Assembly: GCF_030273315.1 (NCBI RefSeq)
Contig: NZ_CP127174.1
Location: forward strand, 1,054,001-1,118,000
DNA: 64,000 nucleotides
Source: Natrialbaceae archaeon AArc-T1-2
GTDB taxonomy: Archaea; Halobacteriota; Halobacteria; Halobacteriales; Natrialbaceae
Reading direction: 5' to 3'
Position numbers and translations under genes: made by a program
Shown here: positions 21,156 to 28,310 of the stretch, one piece after another
Position numbering within the stretch: position 1 is the stretch's first letter
How the letters are laid out: each line of letters begins with the position of its first letter
The notes under the pieces: generated by a model
The model's input: the letters and a program-made list of their open reading frames with translations, nothing else
Told to the model about the DNA's origin: nothing
The model's database searches: none

Positions 21156-21283
21156 CGTCTCTCACCTTGTCGTCGCCGACGACGATCGTCGTCATTTTCG
21201 GTGTAGTCGTCGCCACGCCGGTCGTGACGTGGCAGGGCTGTCGATTCCGCAGTAACGGGCGTTTCGGTTGTATCCTCAGTCAT
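21152..21283 (-). CDS. candidate 43-residue leader ORF coupled to pccB
   Basis: This short ORF begins MTEDTTETPVTAESTALP and ends in a run rich in Asp and Arg ([13 protein letters not shown]). It stops by an exact ATGA overlap with the pccB start. The overlap is what makes it noteworthy; the odd basic tail and lack of any known domain argue against a stable protein. It could be a translational coupling leader, a decayed small subunit, or chance. The true small carboxylase subunit is elsewhere (31492-31824). Confidence 0.3.
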   Translation of the reverse strand: MTEDTTETPVTAESTALPRHDRRGDDYTENDDDRRRRRQGERR

Positions 21284-21465
21284 GTGTTAGTATCTGGGTT
21301 CTCGATGAGCACGGCAGTCGTTGTCGTTCGGTTCAACTGATTCATCGCGGGTCGCAGGGCAGTCGACGCGTTTCGGTTCGGTCACACCTTTCAGTGGCGG
21401 CCCATCCATAATGAATGTTCATGGCAGATGTTGCCTGAGCGCTCGTCGTTCGGTCTCCGATCGCG

Positions 21466-21870
21466 TCAACAACACCAGCTCGCATGACATGGCCGGAACG
21501 AAAGCACCCGTTCGCCGGTCGTCTCCGAGGTGACCACGTCGGGCTCGACCGTCATCCCGTTTTCGACGTCGTCGACGTCGATTTCGACGAGTTGTCCCGT
21601 GAGTCGGACCGGACCGAAGTCCGCGATCGCGACCGCGTACGGTGTGTCGTCTTCGAACGCCGGCGTCGCTACGCTGGTGACGGTAAACGTCTCGACGTCT
21701 CCGGTCGCCGGTAGTGGTGCTGACTCGACGGACGTCGACCCACAGTCCGGACAGACGCGCCGCGGTGGAAGAAAGCTGTGACCCTCTGTACACTTGAGGT
21801 AGTACGGCTCACCGCGCTCGACGGCGTCCAGCCAGTCGTCGAACCCCTCGTCTCTGACTGTTTCGCTCAT
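21466..21870 (-). CDS. DUF35 zinc-ribbon/OB-fold partner of thiolase
   Basis: This 134-residue protein has an N-terminal helix (FDDWLDAVERGEPYYLKCTE), a rubredoxin-like zinc ribbon CTEGHSFLPPRRVCPDC at 27-43 and an OB-fold (VETFTVTSVATP, YAVAIADFGPVRLTGQLVEI). DUF35 proteins pair with archaeal thiolases; in the acetoacetyl-CoA thiolase/HMG-CoA synthase complex the OB-fold holds CoA. The thiolase gene lies directly upstream, so they form one enzyme unit. The C-terminus CHASWCC has three extra cysteines, which is unusual for the family. The start is preceded by GGAGGTGG, a strong Shine-Dalgarno signal, within a 21-base direct repeat. Confidence 0.9.
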   Translation of the reverse strand: MSETVRDEGFDDWLDAVERGEPYYLKCTEGHSFLPPRRVCPDCGSTSVESAPLPATGDVETFTVTSVATPAFEDDTPYAVAIADFGPVRLTGQLVEIDVDDVENGMTVEPDVVTSETTGERVLSFRPCHASWCC

Positions 21871-21941
21871 GCGACCACCTCCGGAGCGAAGCCCCGGCGT
21901 AGTTGCTTTCGCTCACTGCGTTCGCTCATGCAACCACCTCC
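21862..21941. repeat. imperfect 21-bp direct repeat spanning the thiolase-DUF35 junction
   Basis: TTCGCTCATGCGACCACCTCC at 21862-21882 recurs at 21921-21941 with one change (G to A at position 12), 59 bases apart. On the coding strand each copy holds a Shine-Dalgarno GGAGGTGG, a GCATGA junction and the first codons MSE. Between the copies lies a short hairpin, CCGG-AGCGAAGC-CCCGG at 21881-21897, and the motif CGCAGTGAGCGAA that recurs in haloarchaeal intergenic DNA (from memory). Confidence 0.8.
21867..21929 (-). CDS. 20-codon ORF inserted in the thiolase-DUF35 junction
   Basis: The ORF encodes MSERSERKQLRRGFAPEVVA. Its ATG overlaps the thiolase stop (ATGA) and its own stop overlaps the DUF35 ATG in the same way. 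Its last five codons repeat the thiolase C-terminus (EVVA and stop), and GGAGGTGG precedes each ATG. It arose through duplication of a 21-base junction with intervening repetitive-looking sequence. Translation is plausible for keeping ribosome coupling; a function for the peptide itself is not supported. Confidence 0.4.
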   Translation of the reverse strand: MSERSERKQLRRGFAPEVVA

Positions 21942-23092
21942 AAGACGTGCACGATCGCAGTCGCGACGGTCCCGCCAGCGTTGTGCGTAAGTGCCGTCGT
22001 CGCGTCCTCGAGGTGTTCGCTGTTGGGGTGGTCTCCCCGTAGCAGCGACGTCGCCTCCGCGATCTGTGCCGCACCGGTCGCGCCGACGGGGTGGCCCTTC
22101 GCTTTCAGCCCGCCGGAGAGGTTGACCGGCGTCTCGCCGTCCGCAGCCGTCCGGCCGTCCCGTGCCGCCGAGACCCCCTCGCCGAGGGGCTCGATGTCGA
22201 GCCCTTCGATCGCGAGCACCTCCGCGATCGTGAAACAGTCGTGGACCTCCGCGAGGTCGACGTCACCGGCCGTAACCCCAGCGTCGGCGTAGGCCTCCTG
22301 GCCCGCCTGCCGGGTCGCCGGCGTCCGTTCGAGAAACTCGCGATCGTGTAACGCGAGCCGGTCACCGCCCTGGCCGGTGCCGGTAATCGCGACCGGTGCC
22401 TCGAGGTCGTGGGCCTCGGCGTAGGACTCGCTCGTGAGTACGAGCGCCGCTGCACCGTCGGAGATCGGGCAGGCGTCGTACAGGCCAAGCGGCGTCGAGA
22501 TTTGGGGTGCCTCGAGGACGTCTTCGGTCGCGATCGCCTGTCGGTGGTGGGCGTTCTCGTTTGCCAGTGCGTTTTCGTGGTTTTTCACCGCGATGTGAGC
22601 GAGATCTTCCTGGCCACCGCCGTAGCGTTCGAAGTACGCCCGGGCCATCAGGGCGTACGCACCTGGGAACGTGATCCCGGCTCGGACCTCCCAGAGTTCG
22701 TCGGCGGCCATCGCGAGCCCTTCGGTTGCGCCTGCGGTGCCGAGGTTCGTCATCCGCTCGGCACCGCCGACGAGAACGACGTCCGATTCGCCCGTCCGGA
22801 TCTGTTTGACCGCCGTCCGGACGGGGACGCTTCCCGAAGCACACGCCGCTTCACATCTGGTCGCTGATCCTCGTACGCCCGCAGCTTCGGCCATCAGTGG
22901 CCCCTGGTGGCCCTGGTGCTCCGATAACTCCCCCATGAAGTTCCCGTAGAGCACTTCCTCGATGTCGTCTCTGGGAACGTCGGCGTCTTCGATCGCGTCG
23001 TTGCTCGCTTCTCCGAAGAGATCACGGCCAGTTCGATCGGGGAACTCGCCGAACTTCGTGAGTCCGATACCAGCTACTCGTACGTCACTCAT
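21926..23092 (-). CDS. thiolase-family acetyl-CoA acyltransferase (SCP-x/archaeal type)
   Basis: The protein has 388 residues from the ATG ending at 23092 (MSDVRVAGIGLTKFGEFPDR). The nucleophile Cys lies in CEAACASGSVPVRTAV near residue 80-95. Later thiolase motifs are EVHDCFTIAEVLAIE and NLSGGLKAKGHPVGATGAAQ with the catalytic His, but the standard final CGGG Cys loop reads HNAGGTVATAIVH instead. That pattern is normal for archaeal thiolases that need a DUF35 partner, which is encoded directly downstream. The reaction is Claisen condensation or thiolysis of acyl-CoA. A TATA (GTTATACC) near 23121 lies 29 bases upstream, divergent from the PduS-like gene. Confidence 0.92.
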   Translation of the reverse strand: MSDVRVAGIGLTKFGEFPDRTGRDLFGEASNDAIEDADVPRDDIEEVLYGNFMGELSEHQGHQGPLMAEAAGVRGSATRCEAACASGSVPVRTAVKQIRTGESDVVLVGGAERMTNLGTAGATEGLAMAADELWEVRAGITFPGAYALMARAYFERYGGGQEDLAHIAVKNHENALANENAHHRQAIATEDVLEAPQISTPLGLYDACPISDGAAALVLTSESYAEAHDLEAPVAITGTGQGGDRLALHDREFLERTPATRQAGQEAYADAGVTAGDVDLAEVHDCFTIAEVLAIEGLDIEPLGEGVSAARDGRTAADGETPVNLSGGLKAKGHPVGATGAAQIAEATSLLRGDHPNSEHLEDATTALTHNAGGTVATAIVHVLEVVA

Positions 23093-23245
23093 GCCCGTAC
23101 GCTCGTCGAACGACGTGTTATACCTCGTGATTCCCTCCAAACTCGCCGCATCTGTCGTACAAACGATACAAACATGATTAAGGAGTATGTATCGTGTTAC
23201 CAGTTAGCTTTTATAGTTGGTTCTCGTTCTCTGCCAAGAACAGGT

Positions 23246-24361
23246 ATGCAGAATGTCGAACAGGCAGTACTGACCGAATCGTCCACGTCACCGGACGCGG
23301 ACGAGATCGCAGATGCAGTGTGCAACGCCGGTATCAGCGGCGCTGGTGGAGCAGGGTTTCCCTCGTACATGAAGTGGCAGGCACTGGACGACGTCCAGTA
23401 TCTGATGGTGAACCACCAGGAGAGCGAACCGAACTTCTACGGCGATAAGTGGCTGCTCCGAGAGCGGACCGAGGAGCTCGCAGCGTTCCTCGAGACGCTC
23501 ACGGAACAGCTGCTCGACGCCGTCGTGATCGGGGCCAAAGCGAAAGACCGCGACAAGTGGATGCAGGAGTTCGAGGCGGCGACGGACGCGACGACCTACG
23601 ACCCGGACGAACTCCCGGCCGACGTCGAACAGGATTCCGGCGTCGTGATCACGTACACGGACGACAAGTTCCAGTACGGAATGGAGCAGGTGTTGCTTCC
23701 GACGACGACCGGCACAGCGATCGCCGGCGACAACGTGCCGACCGACCACGGCTGGATCGTTCACAACACCGAATCCCTGTACAACGTTTACCGGGCACTC
23801 GTCGACGACGCTCCAGTGACCCGCAAGCTCGTTCACGTCGGAATCGACGTTCCACGACACCGGTTCCTCCAGGTTCCGGTCGGCACACCGTCGTCGGTGT
23901 TGCTCGAGGCTGCGGAGACGTCGCTGGAGGCGGTACAGGACGAGAAGGTCGCGCTCAAAGGCGGCCCGGGCTGGTGTTTCGAAGTCGACGACCTCGCCGA
24001 ATTTACCGTGACCAAGGCGACGAACGGGCTGTTGCTCTCGAGTCCCGAGACGGTCGAGGAACACAGACTTGGCGAAGAGCGGATCGACCTCCTCGATGTC
24101 GACGACTGGGACGATGACAATCACGAGACGACGCCATCGACGATCAGCCCCGAACGCGTCCGGATCCCGATGATCACCAACCCGGCCTACGAGGGGCTCG
24201 TCAAGCCGAGCGAGCCGGTCGTCACGGAGGGCCAGGACGTTACGGAAGGTGACGTCGTCGCCGAACCGGCCGCAGACGGTATCAGCATCGCACAACACGC
24301 CTCGATCGACGGGACGGTCACCGACGTGACCGACACCCACGTCGAGATCGAGCGCAACTAA
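23246..24361 (+). CDS. PduS/RnfC-like flavoprotein without iron-sulfur domain
   Basis: The protein has 371 residues from the ATG at 23246. Residues 20-150 match the complex I 51-kDa/RnfC FMN-binding fold (NAGISGAGGAGFPSYMKW, then NHQESEPNFYGDKW). Residues 195-230 form an SLBB segment (KLVHVGIDVPRHRFLQVPVG). The C-terminal 60 residues form a barrel-sandwich domain (EPVVTEGQDVTEGDVVAEP, then SIDGTVTDVT) as in PduS and RnfC. Both families normally carry two 4Fe-4S clusters; no CxxCxxC is present here. PduS is a cobalamin reductase, so a role in B12 reactivation for the mutase, or as an NAD(P)H-ferredoxin reductase, is a plausible inference. A TATA lies near 23207-23216. Confidence 0.72.
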   Translation: MQNVEQAVLTESSTSPDADEIADAVCNAGISGAGGAGFPSYMKWQALDDVQYLMVNHQESEPNFYGDKWLLRERTEELAAFLETLTEQLLDAVVIGAKAKDRDKWMQEFEAATDATTYDPDELPADVEQDSGVVITYTDDKFQYGMEQVLLPTTTGTAIAGDNVPTDHGWIVHNTESLYNVYRALVDDAPVTRKLVHVGIDVPRHRFLQVPVGTPSSVLLEAAETSLEAVQDEKVALKGGPGWCFEVDDLAEFTVTKATNGLLLSSPETVEEHRLGEERIDLLDVDDWDDDNHETTPSTISPERVRIPMITNPAYEGLVKPSEPVVTEGQDVTEGDVVAEPAADGISIAQHASIDGTVTDVTDTHVEIERN

Positions 24362-24378
24362 CCCCCAGAACAACACAC

Positions 24379-24837
24379 ATGATACGTATGGACCGAAACA
24401 CGGACGTACCCTCCGGGAGGGAACCCCGGAGCATACCATCGATACCACACAGCGATCGCGCAGACGTCATCGACACCTCGGACGCTTCCGGAGACGACCA
24501 GCCACCGTCGCTGGCTGCCGTCATCGACGGTCTCCGGACGGCCGGCGCCGAGCGAATCAGTATCGTCATCGAGGACGAGTCCGGCCACAAGTACGTCGAA
24601 AACGGCGAGGTTCTGCTCGAGGTCAAAACGATCTACGACCGTGTGGAGATGGAAGACCGCCTTCGCGGCCGACTCGAGGACGTCGGCGACGTCGTCCGCT
24701 GGAACGGACGGAAGTACGAGTTCGATGCACGTGTCGCCGACGACACCGTCGCGACCGACTCGCTGACCGTCTACGGACGTTTCAACGACCACCGAGCAAC
24801 GACGCGAACGGGCGGAACGCTTCATCCCGGCGCGTGA
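24379..24837 (+). CDS. uncharacterised 152-residue protein downstream of the PduS-like gene
   Basis: The first 45 residues are likely disordered. Residues 45-135 look folded (LAAVIDGLRTAGAERISIVI, KYVENGEVLLEVKTIYDRVE, RLEDVGDVVRWNGRKYEFDA). There are no cysteines, signal peptide or membrane segment. It follows the PduS-like gene by 17 bases, so the two form an operon and probably act together. A second in-frame ATG at 24388 is an equally good start. I do not recognise a family. Confidence 0.7.
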   Translation: MIRMDRNTDVPSGREPRSIPSIPHSDRADVIDTSDASGDDQPPSLAAVIDGLRTAGAERISIVIEDESGHKYVENGEVLLEVKTIYDRVEMEDRLRGRLEDVGDVVRWNGRKYEFDARVADDTVATDSLTVYGRFNDHRATTRTGGTLHPGA

Positions 24838-25004
24838 ACTCGGCGTCGCGACCACCGCGTTGAGCCAGTGACGAGCTGATTTTCCCGCGTCGGCGATCGC
24901 CTCGCGTGTCGTCTCCGTGGCTCGAGACAGGGAGACGAACACGTCGGGTGACAACCGCTGTAAGTAACGGAGAGACTAAGGGCACGCCAGTACAACGGCG
25001 TGTC

Positions 25005-26033
25005 ATGGAGCGGCGAAAAGTACAGCAGCTCGGAGGATCTACGCTGGCAGTAAGTCTGCCTCTGGAATGGGTCGAGGAAAACGGCGTCGAGAAAGGTGAC
25101 GAAGTGTACGTTCCGGCCAGTCGGGGATGTCTGCGCGTAGTTGCTGATCAAGGGCTCACCGACCACTCGACGGCGACGATCCACGCCGAAGAACTCGGTG
25201 AGGATGCCCTCGAGCGAGCGATCATCGCACAGTACGTCCTCGGACGTCGGACGATTCGCATTACACACGCCGAGGACACACTCGCTAGCGGCCACATCAC
25301 CGCCGTCTACGACGCCGAATCACAGCTCATGGGCCTTGGTATCGTCGAGGAAGCGCCAGGTCACGTCGTCGTTCGCTGTTCGGTCGACCCCGCTGATTTC
25401 AACCTCGCCGAACTGCTCGAGCGCCTCGAGTCGACGGGACGAACGATTCGTGACGACGCGATGAAAGCACTCGCGTACGCCAACCCCGAGCTGGTCAGGA
25501 ACGTCACCGGACGAGAGCGGCAGGCGAATCGGATCTTCGTTCTCCTGTTGCGGCTCATCTACACCGGTTACCAGAACCCGATCGTGGCCCGCGAGATCTG
25601 TCTCGACGACGAGTTGCCGCTGATCGCCTACCGATCGATCGCCAAGAACCTCGAACTCACCGCCGACAGCTCGCAGGCACTCGCCGAACTCGTCGTCGAG
25701 ATAAACCGCCAGGAGATCGACGTCGACGATACGACGGTACGAGAAATACGCAATCTGTCCGACCGCATCGACGAGATCGCTCGGGAAAGCGTTACGGCAG
25801 CGATCGAACGCGATTACGACCTCGCGATGACGCCGCGTGAACACTTCAGGACAATAGTCGACCACAAAGACGCGATTCTCGACGGTCTCGACGGCAGCGT
25901 CGAAACGCAGTCGTACGTCCGTGACGTGCTCGTTCGGTTCCAACAGATCGCGGAACACTCGCTGCGAAACGCCGAAATCGCCGCGAACATCGCACTCGTC
26001 GAGGACTCGGAGTACGTGACGGTCGGCAACTGA
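25005..26033 (+). CDS. AbrB-domain PhoU-like regulator
   Basis: This 342-residue protein starts MERRKVQQLGGSTLAVSLPL, the SpoVT/AbrB swapped-hairpin DNA-binding domain (residues 1-45). Two PhoU-like helical repeats follow (about 120-215 and 225-335, with EINRQEIDVDDTTVREIRNL and HSLRNAEIAANIALVEDSEY). In archaea this architecture is typical of phosphate-response regulators of Pst systems and related genes. No phosphate transporter is adjacent, so its target is open; it could also act on neighbouring CoA genes. The start at 25005 is chosen because the AbrB motif begins there; the upstream frame is basic and unrelated. Confidence 0.9.
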   Translation: MERRKVQQLGGSTLAVSLPLEWVEENGVEKGDEVYVPASRGCLRVVADQGLTDHSTATIHAEELGEDALERAIIAQYVLGRRTIRITHAEDTLASGHITAVYDAESQLMGLGIVEEAPGHVVVRCSVDPADFNLAELLERLESTGRTIRDDAMKALAYANPELVRNVTGRERQANRIFVLLLRLIYTGYQNPIVAREICLDDELPLIAYRSIAKNLELTADSSQALAELVVEINRQEIDVDDTTVREIRNLSDRIDEIARESVTAAIERDYDLAMTPREHFRTIVDHKDAILDGLDGSVETQSYVRDVLVRFQQIAEHSLRNAEIAANIALVEDSEYVTVGN

Positions 26034-26042
26034 GCTGTCCGG

Positions 26043-27689
26043 TCAGCGTCCTCCGTGCTTTTCTTCCTCGCGCTCTCTGAGTTCGATGCGGCGGATCTTT
26101 CCGCTCGAGGTCTTGGGTAGCTCGTCGACGAACTCGACCCGGCGAGGGTACTTGTACGGTGCCGTCTCCGATTTCACGTGCTCTTGAATGTCCTCGACGA
26201 GGTCGTCGCTTTCTCGTCCGTGGTGTTCCTCGGCAAGCACGACGTAGGCTTTGACGACGTTGCCGCGTTCTTCGTGCGGACTGCCGACTGCGGCGGCTTC
26301 CGAGACGGCCTCGTGTGAAACCAGCGCGTCCTCGACCTCGAAGGGGCCGATGCGGTATCCCGAGGAGATGATGACGTCGTCAGCTCGTCCCTCGAAGAAG
26401 AAGTAGCCGTCCTCGTCTCTCCGGGCAAGATCTCCGGTGCGGTAGTACTCGCCGTCGAACGTTACCTCGTCGAGTTCGGGCTTTTCGTAGTAGCCGTCGA
26501 AGATCGCCGGACAGTCGACCGGCGCGGCGATCTCGCCGATCTCGCCCGGTTCGACCTCGGTTTCCTCTTCGGTGTCGATGATCGTCGCCCCACAGCCCGG
26601 AAGCGGCTTGCCCATGCTGCCGGGTTCGACGTCGATCCCGGGGTAATTGCCGACGATCGCAGTCGTCTCAGTCTGACCGTATGCGCCTCGGGGGGTCACG
26701 TCGAGTGCGTCCTCGAAGGCCTCGATCGGCTCGCGGTTGAGCGGTTCGCCGGCCGATAGCGCGTCGGTGAGCTCGAGGTCGTACGACGCGAGGTCTTCTT
26801 GGGCCCACATCCGGTACTGGGTCGGAACCGCACAGAGTTTCGTCACACCTTCTTCTTCCATCAACTCGAGGAACTGGATCGGTTCGAACTCCCCGTCGTA
26901 GATGAACTGGGTCACACCCGTCGTCAGTCCGACGCCGACGGGACTCCAGAACCACTTGGCCCAGCCGGTGCCGGTCGTGGCCCACATGAACTCGTCCTCG
27001 ATGCCGTCGGCGTCGCGGCTCAGTCCCCACCAGTACGACGCGTTGATCTGCTCGAAACACCGCATCCACCGGTGGCGGTGCATTACGGGCTTGGGCCGTC
27101 CCGTCGTCCCGCTCGTGTAGTTTATCGACATCGGGTCGGACGCCCCGACCGCTGGGCCGTCGTGGTCCGTATCCTGCCCCTCGAGGAGGTCCGCAAACGA
27201 CTCCCAGCCGTCCTGGTCGCCGTCGAGGGCGATCGTCTGCTCAAGCGGCGTCTCCTCGAGCACTGGTTCGACCATGTCGGTCAGCGACTCGTGGGCGACG
27301 ATCGTGGTCGCTTCGCAGTCGGTCGCTCGGAAGTTGATGTCTTTCGGAGCGAGCATCGACGAACACGGGACGACTAACGCCCCTCGTTTCAGTACGCCGA
27401 GTTGGATGGCGAAGGTGTCGGGATGGCGCGGGAGCAAGTGCATCACGCGATCGCCCTTTCCAACGCCCATGTCGGCGAGTGCATTCGCAAACCGATTCAT
27501 GTCCTCCCTGAGGTCGGCGTACGTTCGCTCGGCCGTCGTCCCTTCGTCGTCGCGAAACCGGACTGCGACCCTGTCGCCGAACGACGCTGCGTGTGATTCG
27601 ATCGTTCCGGGAAGAGAGTAGTCTGTTGGAATATCCCAGTCGAAGTCCTCGAAACCCGATTCGTGACTTGCAGTCGTATCTGTCGACAT
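26043..27689 (-). CDS. acyl-CoA synthetase (AMP-forming, medium-chain ACSM-like)
   Basis: This 548-residue ANL-superfamily ligase has the P-loop motif INYTSGTTGRPKP near residue 190, the A5-type GAYGQTETTAIVGNYPG, the hinge TGDLARRDEDGYFFFEGRAD and the catalytic Lys in KTSSGKIRRIELR near the C-terminus. It activates a carboxylic acid to acyl-CoA with ATP, giving AMP; the sequence type points to medium- or short-chain acids, possibly aromatic. It probably feeds the nearby acyl-CoA dehydrogenase, enoyl-CoA hydratase and thiolase. A perfect 17-base palindrome lies between its TATA and its start. Confidence 0.92.
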   Translation of the reverse strand: MSTDTTASHESGFEDFDWDIPTDYSLPGTIESHAASFGDRVAVRFRDDEGTTAERTYADLREDMNRFANALADMGVGKGDRVMHLLPRHPDTFAIQLGVLKRGALVVPCSSMLAPKDINFRATDCEATTIVAHESLTDMVEPVLEETPLEQTIALDGDQDGWESFADLLEGQDTDHDGPAVGASDPMSINYTSGTTGRPKPVMHRHRWMRCFEQINASYWWGLSRDADGIEDEFMWATTGTGWAKWFWSPVGVGLTTGVTQFIYDGEFEPIQFLELMEEEGVTKLCAVPTQYRMWAQEDLASYDLELTDALSAGEPLNREPIEAFEDALDVTPRGAYGQTETTAIVGNYPGIDVEPGSMGKPLPGCGATIIDTEEETEVEPGEIGEIAAPVDCPAIFDGYYEKPELDEVTFDGEYYRTGDLARRDEDGYFFFEGRADDVIISSGYRIGPFEVEDALVSHEAVSEAAAVGSPHEERGNVVKAYVVLAEEHHGRESDDLVEDIQEHVKSETAPYKYPRRVEFVDELPKTSSGKIRRIELREREEEKHGGR

Positions 27690-27703
27690 GCTCGTCCGAA
27701 CCC

Positions 27704-27720
27704 ATGTGTAGATTACACAT
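27704..27720. promoter_or_regulatory. candidate operator upstream of the acyl-CoA synthetase
   Basis: ATGTGTA-GAT-TACACAT is a perfect inverted repeat (7-base arms, 3-base spacer) 15-31 bases upstream of the acyl-CoA synthetase ATG. On the minus strand an A/T-rich CTATTATG box at about 27717-27725 abuts and partly overlaps it, so a bound repressor would block TBP or transcription start. It is of a size suited to an IclR, TetR or Lrp-like dimer. The cognate regulator is not identified. Confidence 0.6.
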
Positions 27721-28052
27721 AATAGTTAGTGTGTGTTCGATACTGGCCAGCATACCACGCGCGTGAACGGACGTGATGGTGATTTCGACCGTCGCCGGTC
27801 GAAATCAAGTCACTCGGTACGTCCAACGGTATGACGAAACTGTCCGCCGGGGAAGGGCGGACGGGAATGGCTGAGATGAGTCCTCAACTACGAAGTGCTG
27901 TGTGCACAACTGGCCGCGAGCGGATGTCTAATCCAGCATCAGCCAGCAACAGAACATGTAAACTCCGTCCTATTAATCGTTTTGGTACCTGAGGGGACAC
28001 CTCAGAGACGGAGGCACAATTTTAAGTGGTAGAGTCGATTCTACGTAGACGA
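27721..28052. other. intergenic region between divergent genes
   Basis: About 330 bases separate the acyl-CoA synthetase operator from the small zinc-ribbon gene. A partial inverted pair GACCGTCGCCGGTC lies at about 27788-27801. AT-rich sequence around 27955-28030 holds the TATA-like AATTTTAAG (28018-28026) for the zinc-ribbon gene. I see no other gene. Confidence 0.5.
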
Positions 28053-28157
28053 ATGCTTCAGTTCGACTGTCCACGGTGTGATACCACCGTCGCCGAGGAG
28101 GACGAGCCGTACGTCTGTCCCGAATGCGGATACGCGCCGCCGCACGGATCGGATTAG
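28053..28157 (+). CDS. 34-residue CPxCG zinc-ribbon micro-protein
   Basis: This tiny ORF begins MLQFDCPRCDTTVAEEDEPY and ends VCPECGYAPPHGSD. It has two CPxC knuckles 16 residues apart, a complete zinc ribbon in 34 residues. TATA-like AATTTTAAG lies about 30 bases upstream, giving a leaderless transcript, and the stop is TAG. Haloarchaea encode dozens of such single-zinc-finger micro-proteins, some linked to biofilm or swarming, generally through protein-protein contacts. A link to the acyl-CoA dehydrogenase downstream is possible but unproven. Confidence 0.8.
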   Translation: MLQFDCPRCDTTVAEEDEPYVCPECGYAPPHGSD

Positions 28158-28310
28158 TCCCAGACGTCATCCGTCGACGCGCCGTTACGACCGCTGCTGC
28201 CGGTCGGATCGTACCGATCGCGTCCCGACTAGCGGTCGCTTCGTTGAATCACCGGGACGAACTTTACCGCGACATCAACAGTAAAGGACCGATCACCCGT
28301 TGGTCCGTGT

